Both the position numbers and the translations under genes were made by a program. This document shows positions 12,083-22,918 of a DNA stretch of 64,000 bases, piece by piece. The notes under the pieces were generated by a model that ran no database searches, had not been told where the DNA came from, and saw only the letters and a program-made list of their open reading frames with translations. The stretch lies in contig OX393557.1 of NCBI GenBank assembly GCA_947650365.1, positions 52,927,472 to 52,991,471 of the forward strand, written 5' to 3'. How positions within the stretch are numbered: position 1 is the stretch's first letter; every line of letters starts with the position of its first letter. This DNA is from Chamaelirium japonicum (lineage: Eukaryota; Streptophyta; Magnoliopsida; Liliales; Melanthiaceae).

Positions 12083-15000
12083 CTAGCAGGGAACAACAGT
12101 CTTAACTCCCATGGCATCCACGTGCTTCTCAAAAGCCTTGGTCGGTAACGCCTTTGTGAAAGGGTCCGCCATGTTATCTGCAGACGCCACCTGAGTCATT
12201 GCAACCTCCCCTCGCTTCTGCAAGTCCCGGATAATGTAGTATTTCCGCTCGATATGCTTGCTCTTTTGGTGATATCTTGGCTCCTTGGATTGTGCTACCG
12301 CTCTACTATTGTCACAGTAAAGGACAATAGGATCTTGAGCTCCCGGTACGCATCCTAAGTCCGTGAGGAACTACTTGAGCCACACCGCCTCCTTAGTTGC
12401 TTCACACGCCGCAATGTACTCAGCCTCTGTTGTCGAATCCGCGATGCATCCTTGCTTCACGCTCCTCCAACTGACAGCTCCTCCTCTTAATGAAAACACA
12501 AACCCTGATGTCGATCTCCTGGATTCCAGATCTGACACAAAGTCAGAATCCGTATATCTAATCGGCATCAGTTCCTGTGAAGAGTAAACTAACTTATAAT
12601 ATCTTGTCCTACGGAGATACTTGAGTATACTTTTCACAACAGTCCAGTGCCCTGGACTCGGATTTGACTGATACCTGCCCATCATGCCTACTGCATAGCA
12701 TATATCTGGTCTCATGCACTGCATGGCATACATCAGACTCCCTACAGTCGAAGCATAAGGTATCTTCTGCATCGCTGCCCTCTCCTCAGGAGTCTTAGGA
12801 CCCTGATCCTTGGACAATTTTATTCCATATCTGAATGGAACCAGTCCCTTCTTGGAGTTGTGCATACAGAATCTGACCAAGATAGTATCTATATAGGCTG
12901 ACTGTGACAGCGAGAGAGTCTTGTTCTGGCGATCTCGAGTTACCTTGATTCCCAGAACATAACTCGCTTCACCCAGGTCTTTCACGTCAAATTGAGAGGA
13001 TAACCACACCTTCACTATAGACAACGTTCCAACATCGTTTCCAATGAGCAGGATATCGTCTACGTAAAGCACTAGAAAAACTACTGCAGTCTCATCGCTC
13101 CTTTTATAAACACATGGTTCATCCACGTTCTGCTCAAATCCATAAGACTGGATATCCTGATCAAAACGCATGTTCCAACTTCTGGATGCTTGCTTCAGTC
13201 CATAAATGGACCTTTGCAACTTGCACACCAGACCTTCCTGACCTTTTGCGACAAAGCCTAGAGGCTGAGACATATGTCTTCTTCCAAATCCCCGTTAAGG
13301 AATGCGGTCTTGACGTCCATTTGCCAGATCTCCCAATCATAATGGGCTGCAATGGACAAGACAATCCGAATAGACTTAAGCATAGCCACTAGCAAAAATG
13401 TTTCATCATAGTCGATCCCTTCTCGCTGGGTATAGCCCTTAGCGACTAGTCTAGCTTTGTAAGTCTCAACGGTACCATCCGGACCTCTTTTTCTTTTGTA
13501 CACCCACTTACACCCAACAGGTTTCATATTGTGAGGTGGTGTTACAAGTGTCCAGACCGAGTTTTGGGATATCGATGTCAGTTCTGCCTCCATGGCTTCC
13601 TCCCATTCTGCATGGTCAGAGGATATCATCGCTTCGTCATAGTTCAGCGGATCATCCTCCTGAAACTCTGGATCTACCATAAAAGCTTCTCCAATGTATC
13701 TATCAGGAGCACTTGTGGTCCTCCCACTGCGACGAGCCTACGGTGGTTCCATAGGAGTCGATTATATAGTATCGTTAATCTTAGTGGTATCGGCTCCCAC
13801 TACGTTTTCTGTCTGCGTACTTCCATCAGTACCAAACAATTCTTCAAGAACTACTTTACTGGTGGGCTTATGGTCTATTAAATAATCTTGCTCCAGGAAT
13901 ATGGTGTTCGTCGAGACGATAACCTTTCTATCCTCAGGATCATAAAATAAACCACCTTTTGTCCCTTTTGGATACCCAACGAACAGACATACCTTAGTTT
14001 TTGACTCCATCTTATCTCGCTTGTCCTTCCGCACATGTGCTGGACAACCCCAAATCCTAAAGTGATGTAGGCTTAGCTTTCGCTTCAACCATAGCTCCCA
14101 AGGAGTTAGGGGTACTGACTTTGATGGAACAAAGTTCAAAGTATATGTTGCCGTCTCTAGGGCATATCCCCAAAAACTAGATGGCAATATTGCATAACTT
14201 ATCATAGTCCGAACCATGTCTAACAAAGTTCGGTTTCTTCTCTCAGATATACTGTTTGATTGTGGTGTCCCTGGTGCAGTCAACTGGGATACGATCCCAT
14301 GCTCACACAGGTACCCAATAAATTCATCCGATAGGTATTCGCCTCCTCGATCCGATCGATGAGACTTGATACTTTTACCCGTCTGCTTTTCTGCTTCAGC
14401 TCTGAACTCCTTGAACTCATCAAAGGATTCAGACTTCCACCGCATTAGGTATATTTATCCAAACCCCGAGTGATCATCCGTGAAGGTGATGAAATACTCG
14501 AAGTCTCCTATAGCACGGACACTTATGGGCCCACATACATCAGTGTGTACCAACTCTAATACCTCCTTAGATCTGCTACCTTTGGCTCGGAACGATCTTT
14601 TAGTCATCTTGCCTTCCAGGCAAGACTCAAACGTCGGTAGGCTTTCTGAAACATCTGGACTTAAAAGTCCTACCTTAACCAACCTGTGAATCCTGTCTGA
14701 GACTATGAGTCCAAGCCTTAGATGCCAAAGGAGTGTTGGATTATCTGAGGGATTCTTCCTTTTAGATGAATTAACCACACAAGCTTCAGTTATGTTATCC
14801 TGCTTATGATTGGAGTTAATTACATAAAGATCGTTATGTATATTTTCCTTACAAACAAAGGAACCATTCAATTTAATTGACACACCAGAAGCATCAAATA
14901 AAACTGAAAAACCGTCATTATTCAATAAGGAAATAGAAATTAAATTTCGTCTCAAGGACAATACATAAAGTATGTCTCTAAGTAATAAACTTCTTCCATC

Positions 15001-16047
15001 AAGGAACTGCAAGACCACATCTCCAACTGCTTCAGCCTCTGGCACGGCCTCAGTTCCCATGCTTTGGATTATCTTCCCATCACCTAGTTTTCTTGTCTCC
15101 TTGAACCCCTGCAAATTATTGCAGGCATGGTTAGTGGAACCAGAATCCACAATCCATGAAACTGGAGAACAACTGGATGCTACAAGAGATTCTACTATGT
15201 GGATTTGAGATATACCTGTCTCAGCCTTCTTGGGAGCCGCGCGGTAGTCGTCCTTCCAGTGCCCCTTCTTGCCACATCGAAAACATTTTCCTTTGGGCTT
15301 CACCGGACCATTCTGCTTAGGAACCAGCAACTGCACCTGGCCCATCTTCACGGGCTTCTTAGACTTTCTTTTCTGGAACTTGCCTTTGGATTTTAGAGAA
15401 GAATTCCGCTCCACGTTCAGGGATTGGGCTCCTGCTTTCATCCCGTCCTCTGCCGCATGGAGCGCCGCTAGGAGCTCTGCGTTAAACGTCTCTAACCGGT
15501 TAAGGTTGAAGTTGGTAACGAAGCCCTCAAACGCTCCTGACAGAGACGCGAGGAAAATGTCGGTCTGGATCTCTGCATCCAAGATGACATCAAAGGAACC
15601 AAGCTTGTTCACATAGCCAAACAAATTCAGCATATGATCCCGAACTAAAGTTCCCTCTGTCATCTTTGTGGACACCAATTTCTTGATAGTCAGGTAACGA
15701 GTTACCCGACTACAACCCTCGAACATTTCCTTTAGGTAGAGCATCATGTCTGAAGCAAAGGCCATGTCTTCGACTTGCTTCTGAAGGACGGTCTGCAAGG
15801 ATGCCACTATGTAGCACTTGCATATCTCATCAGCATCTAGCCAGTCTTTCCATTTCTTTAACTGGGCCTCAGTTGCACTTGGTCCCGGCATGACCGGTTG
15901 AGGGGTACTTAGGGTAATTGTATGTTTGCCAACCCTTAGGACGAGCATCAGGTTACGCTTCCAGTCATCGTAGTTTGGTCCCGTAAGTTTGTTATCATTA
16001 AGTATGGAGGCAAGGGGGTCGAGCTTGGTCATGATTTCTGTAAACAA
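12083..16047 (-). pseudogene. Copia gag-pol polyprotein, disrupted
   Basis: From a start at 16047 the minus strand encodes a gag domain (about residues 1-230). A zinc knuckle CFRCGKKGHW follows, but its last cysteine is tyrosine. Then come the protease motif WIVDSGSTNHA, an integrase zinc region with substituted His and Cys (LWHLRLGL, FESCLEG), the integrase core (HTDVCGP, HRSDRGGEYL), reverse transcriptase (KWVYKRK, WQMDVKTAFLNG, YVDD) and RNase H (YTDSDF, STTEAEYIA, YCDN). In-frame stops lie at 14455-14457, 13762-13764, just downstream of the latter, and 12371-12373. A small deletion near 13265 shifts the frame within reverse transcriptase. The pol end is the stop at 12083-12085. The product cannot be made intact. 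Confidence 0.93.
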
Positions 16048-17974
16048 TGGTTCAAAGCAAAATTAGGGTTTACTACAATCTATTTCATGGAATTTAGAAA
16101 TAGATAATGTATACTCCAGCCGCTATGTCTTCACTACCTCAAGTGGAGACATCCAGGAATCTAAATTCCTTGGGCTCGAGCACTGAGACTATCGGCCTTG
16201 AATTGGAGACAACATCCCGGTGAGAGCATGCAACCGCTTCTGCCAACGGTGCTTTTACGGCCCAGTCTTCATAAGAATTACCCATGGTAAACTGAAAGAC
16301 CTCCCAGTCTTCTTTTGGCCAGCTTTATGTGACCCGCGTGCGCAGCAACATCGGCTTCACACAAGCTTTCGGATGCTTCACACAAATCTAGGTGGTGTCG
16401 GCAGGGGGGTTCATAGGCTCCTGCGGTGCAGGAAAAAATCGTCACCCACTGCCACCGGCATCCTCCATGTCCCGAAGGAAACCACTAGGCGAATCAACAT
16501 GGAAGGAAACACAGCTCTCACCCGGTGAAAATATCGAACTGCGTACCTCCCACCCAGACCCTTAGCCGGTTGATTGTGGAGGCCAGGGGCTCCCCTTTGG
16601 AGGGAACCTCTTACACATCCCTTCTTTATGAGGTTTTATGCATATCTAGAAAGGTCACGACCTCCTAGACTTAGACCCTGGTCTACCGTGCTCCCACTAG
16701 GATTACAAACCCTCCCGCAAAGCATTAGTATCCTCGGAAAATATCATAGTCCCTACCTTGAATACTCAGCTTTGACCTTTCTTGCAAGGATCACATTACA
16801 TAGATTCCAAGGATCCCGATACTTCACTAATTTGCCCATAATCCTAAGATCTGGAGCCTAGCCTAAGGTCAACGTGGAAAGGACTCCCACTAGGATGACG
16901 CCTCGTTCACAATTTGATGCCTGATGTTATAGTAGACCTTATCTCATTACAGGTTTCGATGCTGGCCAAATAGGGACATCCGACAACCTCCGCCGGACCT
17001 CAACCTAATGGTGGCATAACCAATCGTGATGAGCTCATACTACCATCAAACGTCATCTAGAAACGGGTATCACACAGTGAAATCCTAACCTTACTTGGTC
17101 GCTAGGACCACGTGGGGAAAGGGCATCCCACTAGGGTTATCATACTTCTTATGGAGATATTAGTTAATTGTCTCTAAACAAATCTAACACTGTGTCTATC
17201 TCGGTGCACAGTACTTGGCTACCTGAACTACCACGAGGGCGGTTACCATATTTCCTTTTAGCTAGCCACCAGATTCGCACGTGTTAGAAGCATATAGAGA
17301 CACCGATGAATCCATAAGCTTAGTACTAACCCTAAGCCTGATCTAGAGACAAACTCACAAGCAAGATAATAAAATTATCATCGGGGTTCTCTAAATAATA
17401 AGTAAAGAGAATCAATAGAAAAACATCCAAAACTGAATCAAGTCCAGGGTTCTACCCCTGAACCTGAATAGCACAACCAAGATATCCTGCTCTTCCATTC
17501 TGCATGATCTCTGACGACGATCCCTATCATCGCCAACGTGCACGCTTTCGCCGGGTCTTTGCACGCCATGATACCGTTTGCCCGAACCATGGATGTAGCA
17601 TCATCTTCTTCTTCCTGTGACCGAAAAACTAACACGTTCCGAGCAAGTGCTCGTTCGTGTACAATTTCGCTAGAAAGAAAAGAAAATAATCCTAGAAACA
17701 TGGCCAGGGAACCGAGGATGGTCAACCCCCACCCTCGCCCATCTAGAGCCTTAAAATCCACAAGCACAATAATAATTAATGCAAAATTTAAATCCGAGGT
17801 CCGACCCCCGGATGTATGCAATCACATATTACTATTCAGCGCGGCACCTGCAAAAAGACGATACATAGCACAATCCATATGCATGATCTACGCCGAACCC
17901 CGACGAAAACATATGCTATCATATATTCACATGATGTTTTCACGAATTCATGCATGAAACATACACCAAAGCGT
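16048..17974 (-). other. Copia 5' leader
   Basis: About 1.9 kb between the primer binding site and the gag start. It is long for a Copia leader and has no recognised domain. The basic-looking frames around 17438-17957 have no family signature. Confidence 0.5.
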
Positions 17975-17986
17975 GCTATGATACCA
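17975..17986 (-). other. Copia primer binding site
   Basis: On the minus strand TGGTATCATAGC follows the 5' LTR by two bases. It matches the usual initiator-methionine-tRNA site TGGTATCAGAGC with one mismatch. Confidence 0.85.
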
Positions 17987-17988
17987 AT

Positions 17989-19941
17989 TGTTGGAATTGG
18001 ATCCGCTAATCAGAGTCGCAGCGAAAGCAAAAGAAAGATCCGAAGATCATACGGTGTATGTTTTATTACAATTAATTCTAGAAAATAATCTACATGCAAA
18101 TCTATGATCTTAGCATATGTGCGGACACCCTAGAGGCATACTACGATCTACGGAAGACATGAATGTATCTAGTTAGGTGTTTAGATTCATCATATTTTAT
18201 GGATCTATGATCCGGAGATGACGGAATGATGAATAACCACACTTGAATCGCAAGGAAACCTGTCGGATAGCACATTGTCCTTTGCGAATTGAAGAATCCT
18301 TGAAATCCCGTCTCTGAGTGCAGGGATTACGAGCCGACGGAGGAATCCGTTGCAAAGACGATGACGAGCTACAAGATTTTCTTCTCCTCTTTCTCCTTTC
18401 TTCCTTCTCCTTCCTTCCTCTTCCTTCTCCCTTCTTCTTCCTCTCTTTTCCTTGGTCGAAACCACAAAGGAGGAGGACTAGGGGGGTTTGGATTTTCTGG
18501 TGGAGAGGAGCACTATGGCCGGCCCTCCCCCTCCCTATTTCCTTTATAGGATCGGTCTCCCAAAGCCTCAAGGAAGCTTGGGCCGGCCCCTAGGTGGATA
18601 GGGATGAGAGGGGGCGACTTTTAGGGATTCCGGGTGTCTATCATGAAGCCCGGACGAAAACGCCCTTCACGAAAAACGGAAAACTGAAAGAGAGACTAAG
18701 TGAGGTGTGCTACTCGGAATTGAATTCCGTCAGTGCCTGTGATCTCCTGAAATTATCCCGCTCAATCTAAGATCCATATTCAATGTGTTCTGAGCCATAT
18801 TTCAATATTTACCAAAATACCCCTATGACCCGTAACACATGTGAATTAGGTTATTAGGCTCCGGGCTTGCGCTCCATCGCGCTACTTCGCATCCAACGTA
18901 TCCAACTAGGTTGGGGAATAATTTCTATACGCAACGATAGGGTGGAACCTTCAGGGTTCGGGATCTCTAGCTCCAACCGGATCCCTGATTAACTGTTCCG
19001 GTGACACACCGAAAGTTCCGTTAATCAGCCCTAATCCGATTAACCCGCGTAGCCACCCAGAGTGCGACGCAAGTTGAACTCTAGTGATCCTAAACTTATG
19101 TTACTCCCTCGTAACCCTGTTCTCTACTATACTCCGATAATCCTTAGTCCCTCCTATTACTGGTGCCATGATACGACTCGGGCGGTGGGGAGCACCGTCA
19201 GATCCCGATCGATCATCTGACTATGGTTTGATGACTTGTCATCTATAACACCACATACCTTCCGGTATTATGCCCAGCATCCGGAACGTCGTTAGTCATA
19301 CTGACAACCACCAGGCCTGGGTTAACTGTGTGGACAGATTGACTCATCAAAATATACCCATCCAATACTGGACGTCGGATAACCTGTAGGGATTACATGT
19401 CACTCAAGCGCCAGCCGGGTAACCCAATGTACCGTGGTATTGGACTATGGAAGGTCTGTACGCATTGGCACATCAAAGCACCACACAACTGGTTGGCCCA
19501 ATGAACATGGTCCCTCAGGGTTAAGGACATATTATCTATAGTAGTAAGATGGTTTATGCACCAGTGTCTGAATCACTGAACTGTGCACCATCTTGGTTCC
19601 TGTTCAACACGATCATCGTGCTTGGTCAGGTGAATAAGAATCCCACGTTCCCATGGTGGAGACTTCACCACATCCTCTACCTGCCAACAGCTTGTTCTCG
19701 GTGAAGCGACCAGCATTACCTAAGCTGTGAACTAGTTCTAGGTCTACACAGAACTGGTCCACTGGGTCTCCCAAGCATGGATCCTCCATGCGCCTCAGTG
19801 GCCTACTGTGTTCCCTAGGGTCCTTTTATTATATGAGTATTATCATATACCAGAGTAGTATTCTAATTAAAGCAATAACCAAAGTCATCTTTATTAATGT
19901 TAATACAGAAATTCCACGCTAAGGACACACAAGCTACAACA
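17989..19941 (-). repeat. Copia 5' LTR (1953 bp)
   Basis: Partner of 10120-12068 with the same termini. Differences are scattered substitutions, denser in the first 300 bp. As the 5' LTR of a minus-strand element it would carry the element promoter. Confidence 0.95.
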
Positions 19942-19946
19942 GCGGC

Positions 19947-21823
19947 TTCTTCCTGCACCTTCGATGTCCCCATGTGTTAGCCCACATGGGTCTTTAATGG
20001 CCTTTGTCGTTTAGCCTGCCAGGCGGTGGCGAGGGGGAACTCACCGATCTTGTCTGTGCCAGGTGGAGATTCGAAAAGGCTCAAGTCTGGGAAGTTCTAG
20101 ACCGACTCTGGCCAGCTCCTGTGGCTCGCAGTTGTCCATATAGTTCCACGGGGGTGGCGACACCTGTCGGCTCGGTACTGCCTTACTGTGGGCGACCTCT
20201 GTGGAAGAGAGGGTGAGCTCCTAGTAAGGGGAGGAACCTTCAGAACCTCTCATACTATCAATAGGCGGACTCTTTGGCATTTGTATAATTGGGCAAGCTC
20301 CTGAGCGAGCTGTGGGTGTTGAGTCTTTCGAAGTGTTCTTTGAATTCTGCCAGGAGCGATCTCTCTCGCGGGTGAGCCAATCGCGTGCTGACAGAGCGAG
20401 CTCCCTTGCAAGTTGTTGGATATCGACGGTGACTGGGGTATTCTTTCCAACTGGTGGGTTGCGTAAAGAGCTTTGACTCACAGTACCTCATAAATAAGGC
20501 CTTGAGGAAGATGCTGCTCTGTCCAAGGGACGCAACGATCCACTGCTATAAGCTCCGGGAGGGCTGTGAGCACCAACCGCGGGCGACCTCTTCCCTGTAG
20601 GAGCTGATCGCATGTGGTCAGGGTAAGCTCTGGGCGGGCTAGGAGCCCAATAGCGGGTGACCTCTTTCGTGTGCGAGCTGATCGCATGCGGTCAGGGTAA
20701 GCTCTGGGCGGGCTGAGAGTCCAGCCGCGGGCGACCTCTTTTGCATGCGAGCTGATCGCATACGGTCAGGGTAAGCTCCGGGCGGGCTGAGAGCCCAGCC
20801 GCAGGCGATCTCTTCTGCGTGTGAGCTGATCGCATGCGGTCAGGGTAAACTCCAAGCGGGCTGGGAGCCCCGCCTCGGGCGACTTCTTCCTTGTGCGAGC
20901 TGATCGCATGCGGTCAGGTAAACTTCGGGCGGGCTGGACTTTTTCCGCATGCGAGCTGATTGTATGCGATCAGGGTAAATTCCAGGGGGGCTGTGAGCAC
21001 TGGTCGCGGGCGACCTCTTTTCGCGTGTGAGCTGATCGCATGCGGTTAGGGTAAACTCCGGACGGGCTCTGAGCATCGGTCGCGGGTGATCTCTTCTGTA
21101 TGCGAGCTGATCGCATGCGGTTAGGGTAAACTCCGGGCGGGTTGTGAGCACCGGCTACGGGCGACCTCTTCCGCATGCGAGCTGATCGCATGCGGTCAGG
21201 GTAAACTCCGGGCGGGCTGTAAGCACCAGCCGTGGGCGACCTCTTTCGCGTGCGAGCTGATCGCATGCGGTCAGTGTAAACTCCGGACGGGCTGTGAGCA
21301 CTAGCTGCGGGTGACCTCTACTGTGTGCGAGCTGATTGCATGCAGTCAGGGTAAACTCTGGGCGGGCTTTGAGCATCGATCGCGGGCGACCTCTTTCGCG
21401 TGCGAGCTGATCTCATGCGGTCAGGGTAAACTCCGAGCGGGCTGTGAGCACCGACCGCGGGCGACCTCTTCCGCGTGCGAGCTAATCGCATGCGGTTAGG
21501 GTCAACTACAGGCGGGTTGCGAGCACCGACCACAGGCGACCTCTTCCATATATGAGCTGATCGCGATGGTTAGGGCGAACTCCTTGGAAATATTCTTTGA
21601 ATTGCAAGACCTATCCTGGGCACAAGGCTATTTGCCCAAAATCGCGGTTGACCTTAAGTCTCGAGCCCTCTGGAGGGGTGGTTCCTGCTTTGATCACCCG
21701 AGGTCGCCCTGGGTGCGACCAAAGTCATGATCGACCTTTTTATGGACTTCTGCCGTCTCGTTATGTTCTTTTCCCTGCTACTGCCATATGGTCGTCGAAC
21801 AAGTGATATTTTTGGCTCCATCA
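19947..21823 (-). repeat. Gypsy 5' LTR, right fragment
   Basis: Resumes the Gypsy LTR after the Copia; it matches 1600-3251 and ends CTCCATCA before the duplication GATTC. Together with 9879-10119 it makes an LTR of about 2.1 kb. It is longer than the left copy because its internal tandem array has more units. Confidence 0.88.
20525..21575. repeat. 75-bp tandem array in the right Gypsy LTR
   Basis: Same unit as at 2185-3010 (GTCAGGGTAAACTCC, GGCGGGCTGTGAGC, GGGCGACCTCTT, TGCGAGCTGATCGCATGCG), with about 14 units and one shortened unit near 20920-20945. Reading frames across it are repeat artefacts. Confidence 0.92.
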
Positions 21824-22845
21824 GATTCCATTTTAAATAGGTGCTCGCTAACATCTTATTAATGGGTTTAGTTAGGAGGGCTGGAGCTCAAACCAAATTA
21901 ATGTTAGGACTTTAGCTTAAATATAGCTTGGGAAATAGTTGAGTCACCTAAACTGCAACTTGACAAATCGCCGCCCAACAAGCCCGAGGTGTGACAGTCG
22001 CGGAAATCGGTGGCGGCCGGAGACGCCGTCCGACGCATCCGGACCAGGGACCCGTCAGGCCGGCTACCGTCACCAACTTGTGAGAACAGCGACCAAAAAT
22101 TGCCCCACGTCACGTGAATCAGTATTATCGGTAACATGACGTGGTGGTGATCAGACCGCCACTTCCTCAGGAGATCGTGGAAAGAGGCAGTTTGGCCGTC
22201 CCTTTAATCACCCACTGCTAGAAAAAAAAACAAAAAACACGACAGCGACTCAAACCAGCACCCAAAAGATCACCAATTTACTTTCGTGGACCCAGTGGGG
22301 CCCACTAGTCCTTTATCCGGGTGATAATTTCGGTGGACGTATTGTGCATTTTGAGGTAAATAGAGCCGCAGTCCCCGCCTCCCCACGCGAGTTTTGCCTT
22401 TTCAGCACACCCCCACCGCTTGTCCGACGTGCTGTCTTTCTCCTTACACGTAACCGCCACGTGTCCGTCAGCTCGAGCCAGCCAGCCGGTCACTCAGTTT
22501 GCAGGTCTAAGTCCAACCCCTTCACCCCCCCGCGAGTCCACTTCGACGTTCCGACACTTGAACGAGATCGATGAAAGGGGAAAGCTACCGACTTTGATCG
22601 TCGTCTTCCTCCTCAGAATCCCAAAACCAGAGAAGCGATCTCCATTGCCCCAGATTTCTCTCTCCCTCTCTCGCTCTTCACCGCGATCGTTTTCTGTGGA
22701 ACTGGTTGCTCTTCGGCGCGACTGGATCTGCGGTTTCTTTGACGCCGCCCCAGCTTGATTGGTGGTTGAGGGGGGATTCGGGGTTGGATCGGATCGCCGA
22801 GGAGACAAAGACGGCTCCGGCGGCCACCGGCGGCAGCGCTGGCGG
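21824..22845 (+). promoter_or_regulatory. Formin promoter and 5' UTR region
   Basis: This stretch lies between the Gypsy end and the formin start codon. CACGTG G-boxes lie at 22111-22116 and 22458-22463. The first follows CACGT(C), and the second lies in ACGTGTC, the core of an abscisic-acid response element. A CT-rich patch at 22653-22685 resembles the pyrimidine-rich leaders of plant genes. No convincing TATA box was found. The antisense frame at 22494-22808 is not supported. Confidence 0.5.
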
Positions 22846-22918
22846 ATGGCGCTGTTCAGGAGGCTGTTCTACCGGAAGCCGCCGGATCGGCTGCTGGAGA
22901 TCTCCGAGCGGGTCTACG
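22846..22918 (+). CDS. FH5: Formin exon 1
   Basis: GC-rich exon coding residues 1-24 plus one base of codon 25. The ATG is the first in frame, and the product matches the conserved class II start. Donor GTAATG. A 465-bp intron follows. Confidence 0.92.

Larger units (their letters stand above)
10120..19941 (-). mobile_element. Complete Copia retrotransposon nested in the Gypsy 5' LTR
   Basis: LTRs at 10120-12068 and 17989-19941 both begin TGTTGGAATTGG and end AGCTACAACA. The identical 5-bp duplication GCGGC flanks the element (10115-10119 and 19942-19946). A primer binding site, a polypurine tract and a polyprotein region with gag, protease, integrase, reverse transcriptase and RNase H, in that order, lie on the minus strand. 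Integrase before reverse transcriptase is diagnostic of Copia. The LTRs differ by a few percent by eye, so the insertion is fairly recent. In-frame stops and a frameshift make it non-autonomous now. Confidence 0.95.
1356..21823 (-). mobile_element. Gypsy-type non-autonomous LTR retrotransposon with two nested insertions
   Basis: Two long similar LTRs (1356-3251 and 9879-21823) are flanked by the identical 5-bp duplication GATTC (1351-1355 and 21824-21828). Orientation is minus. The primer-binding region lies just inside the right LTR and the polypurine tract just inside the left one. Both gag remnants read on the minus strand. No protease, reverse transcriptase, RNase H or integrase was seen in the internal domain (3252-9878), so it looks like a gag-only or large-derivative element relying on a partner. 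An LTR-like insertion splits gag (5154-9102) and a Copia element splits the right LTR (10120-19941). Confidence 0.88.

Noticed and set aside
16220..17957. Frames in the Copia leader (102-139 residues)
   Set aside because: No homology recognised, and their position between primer site and gag marks them as untranslated leader.
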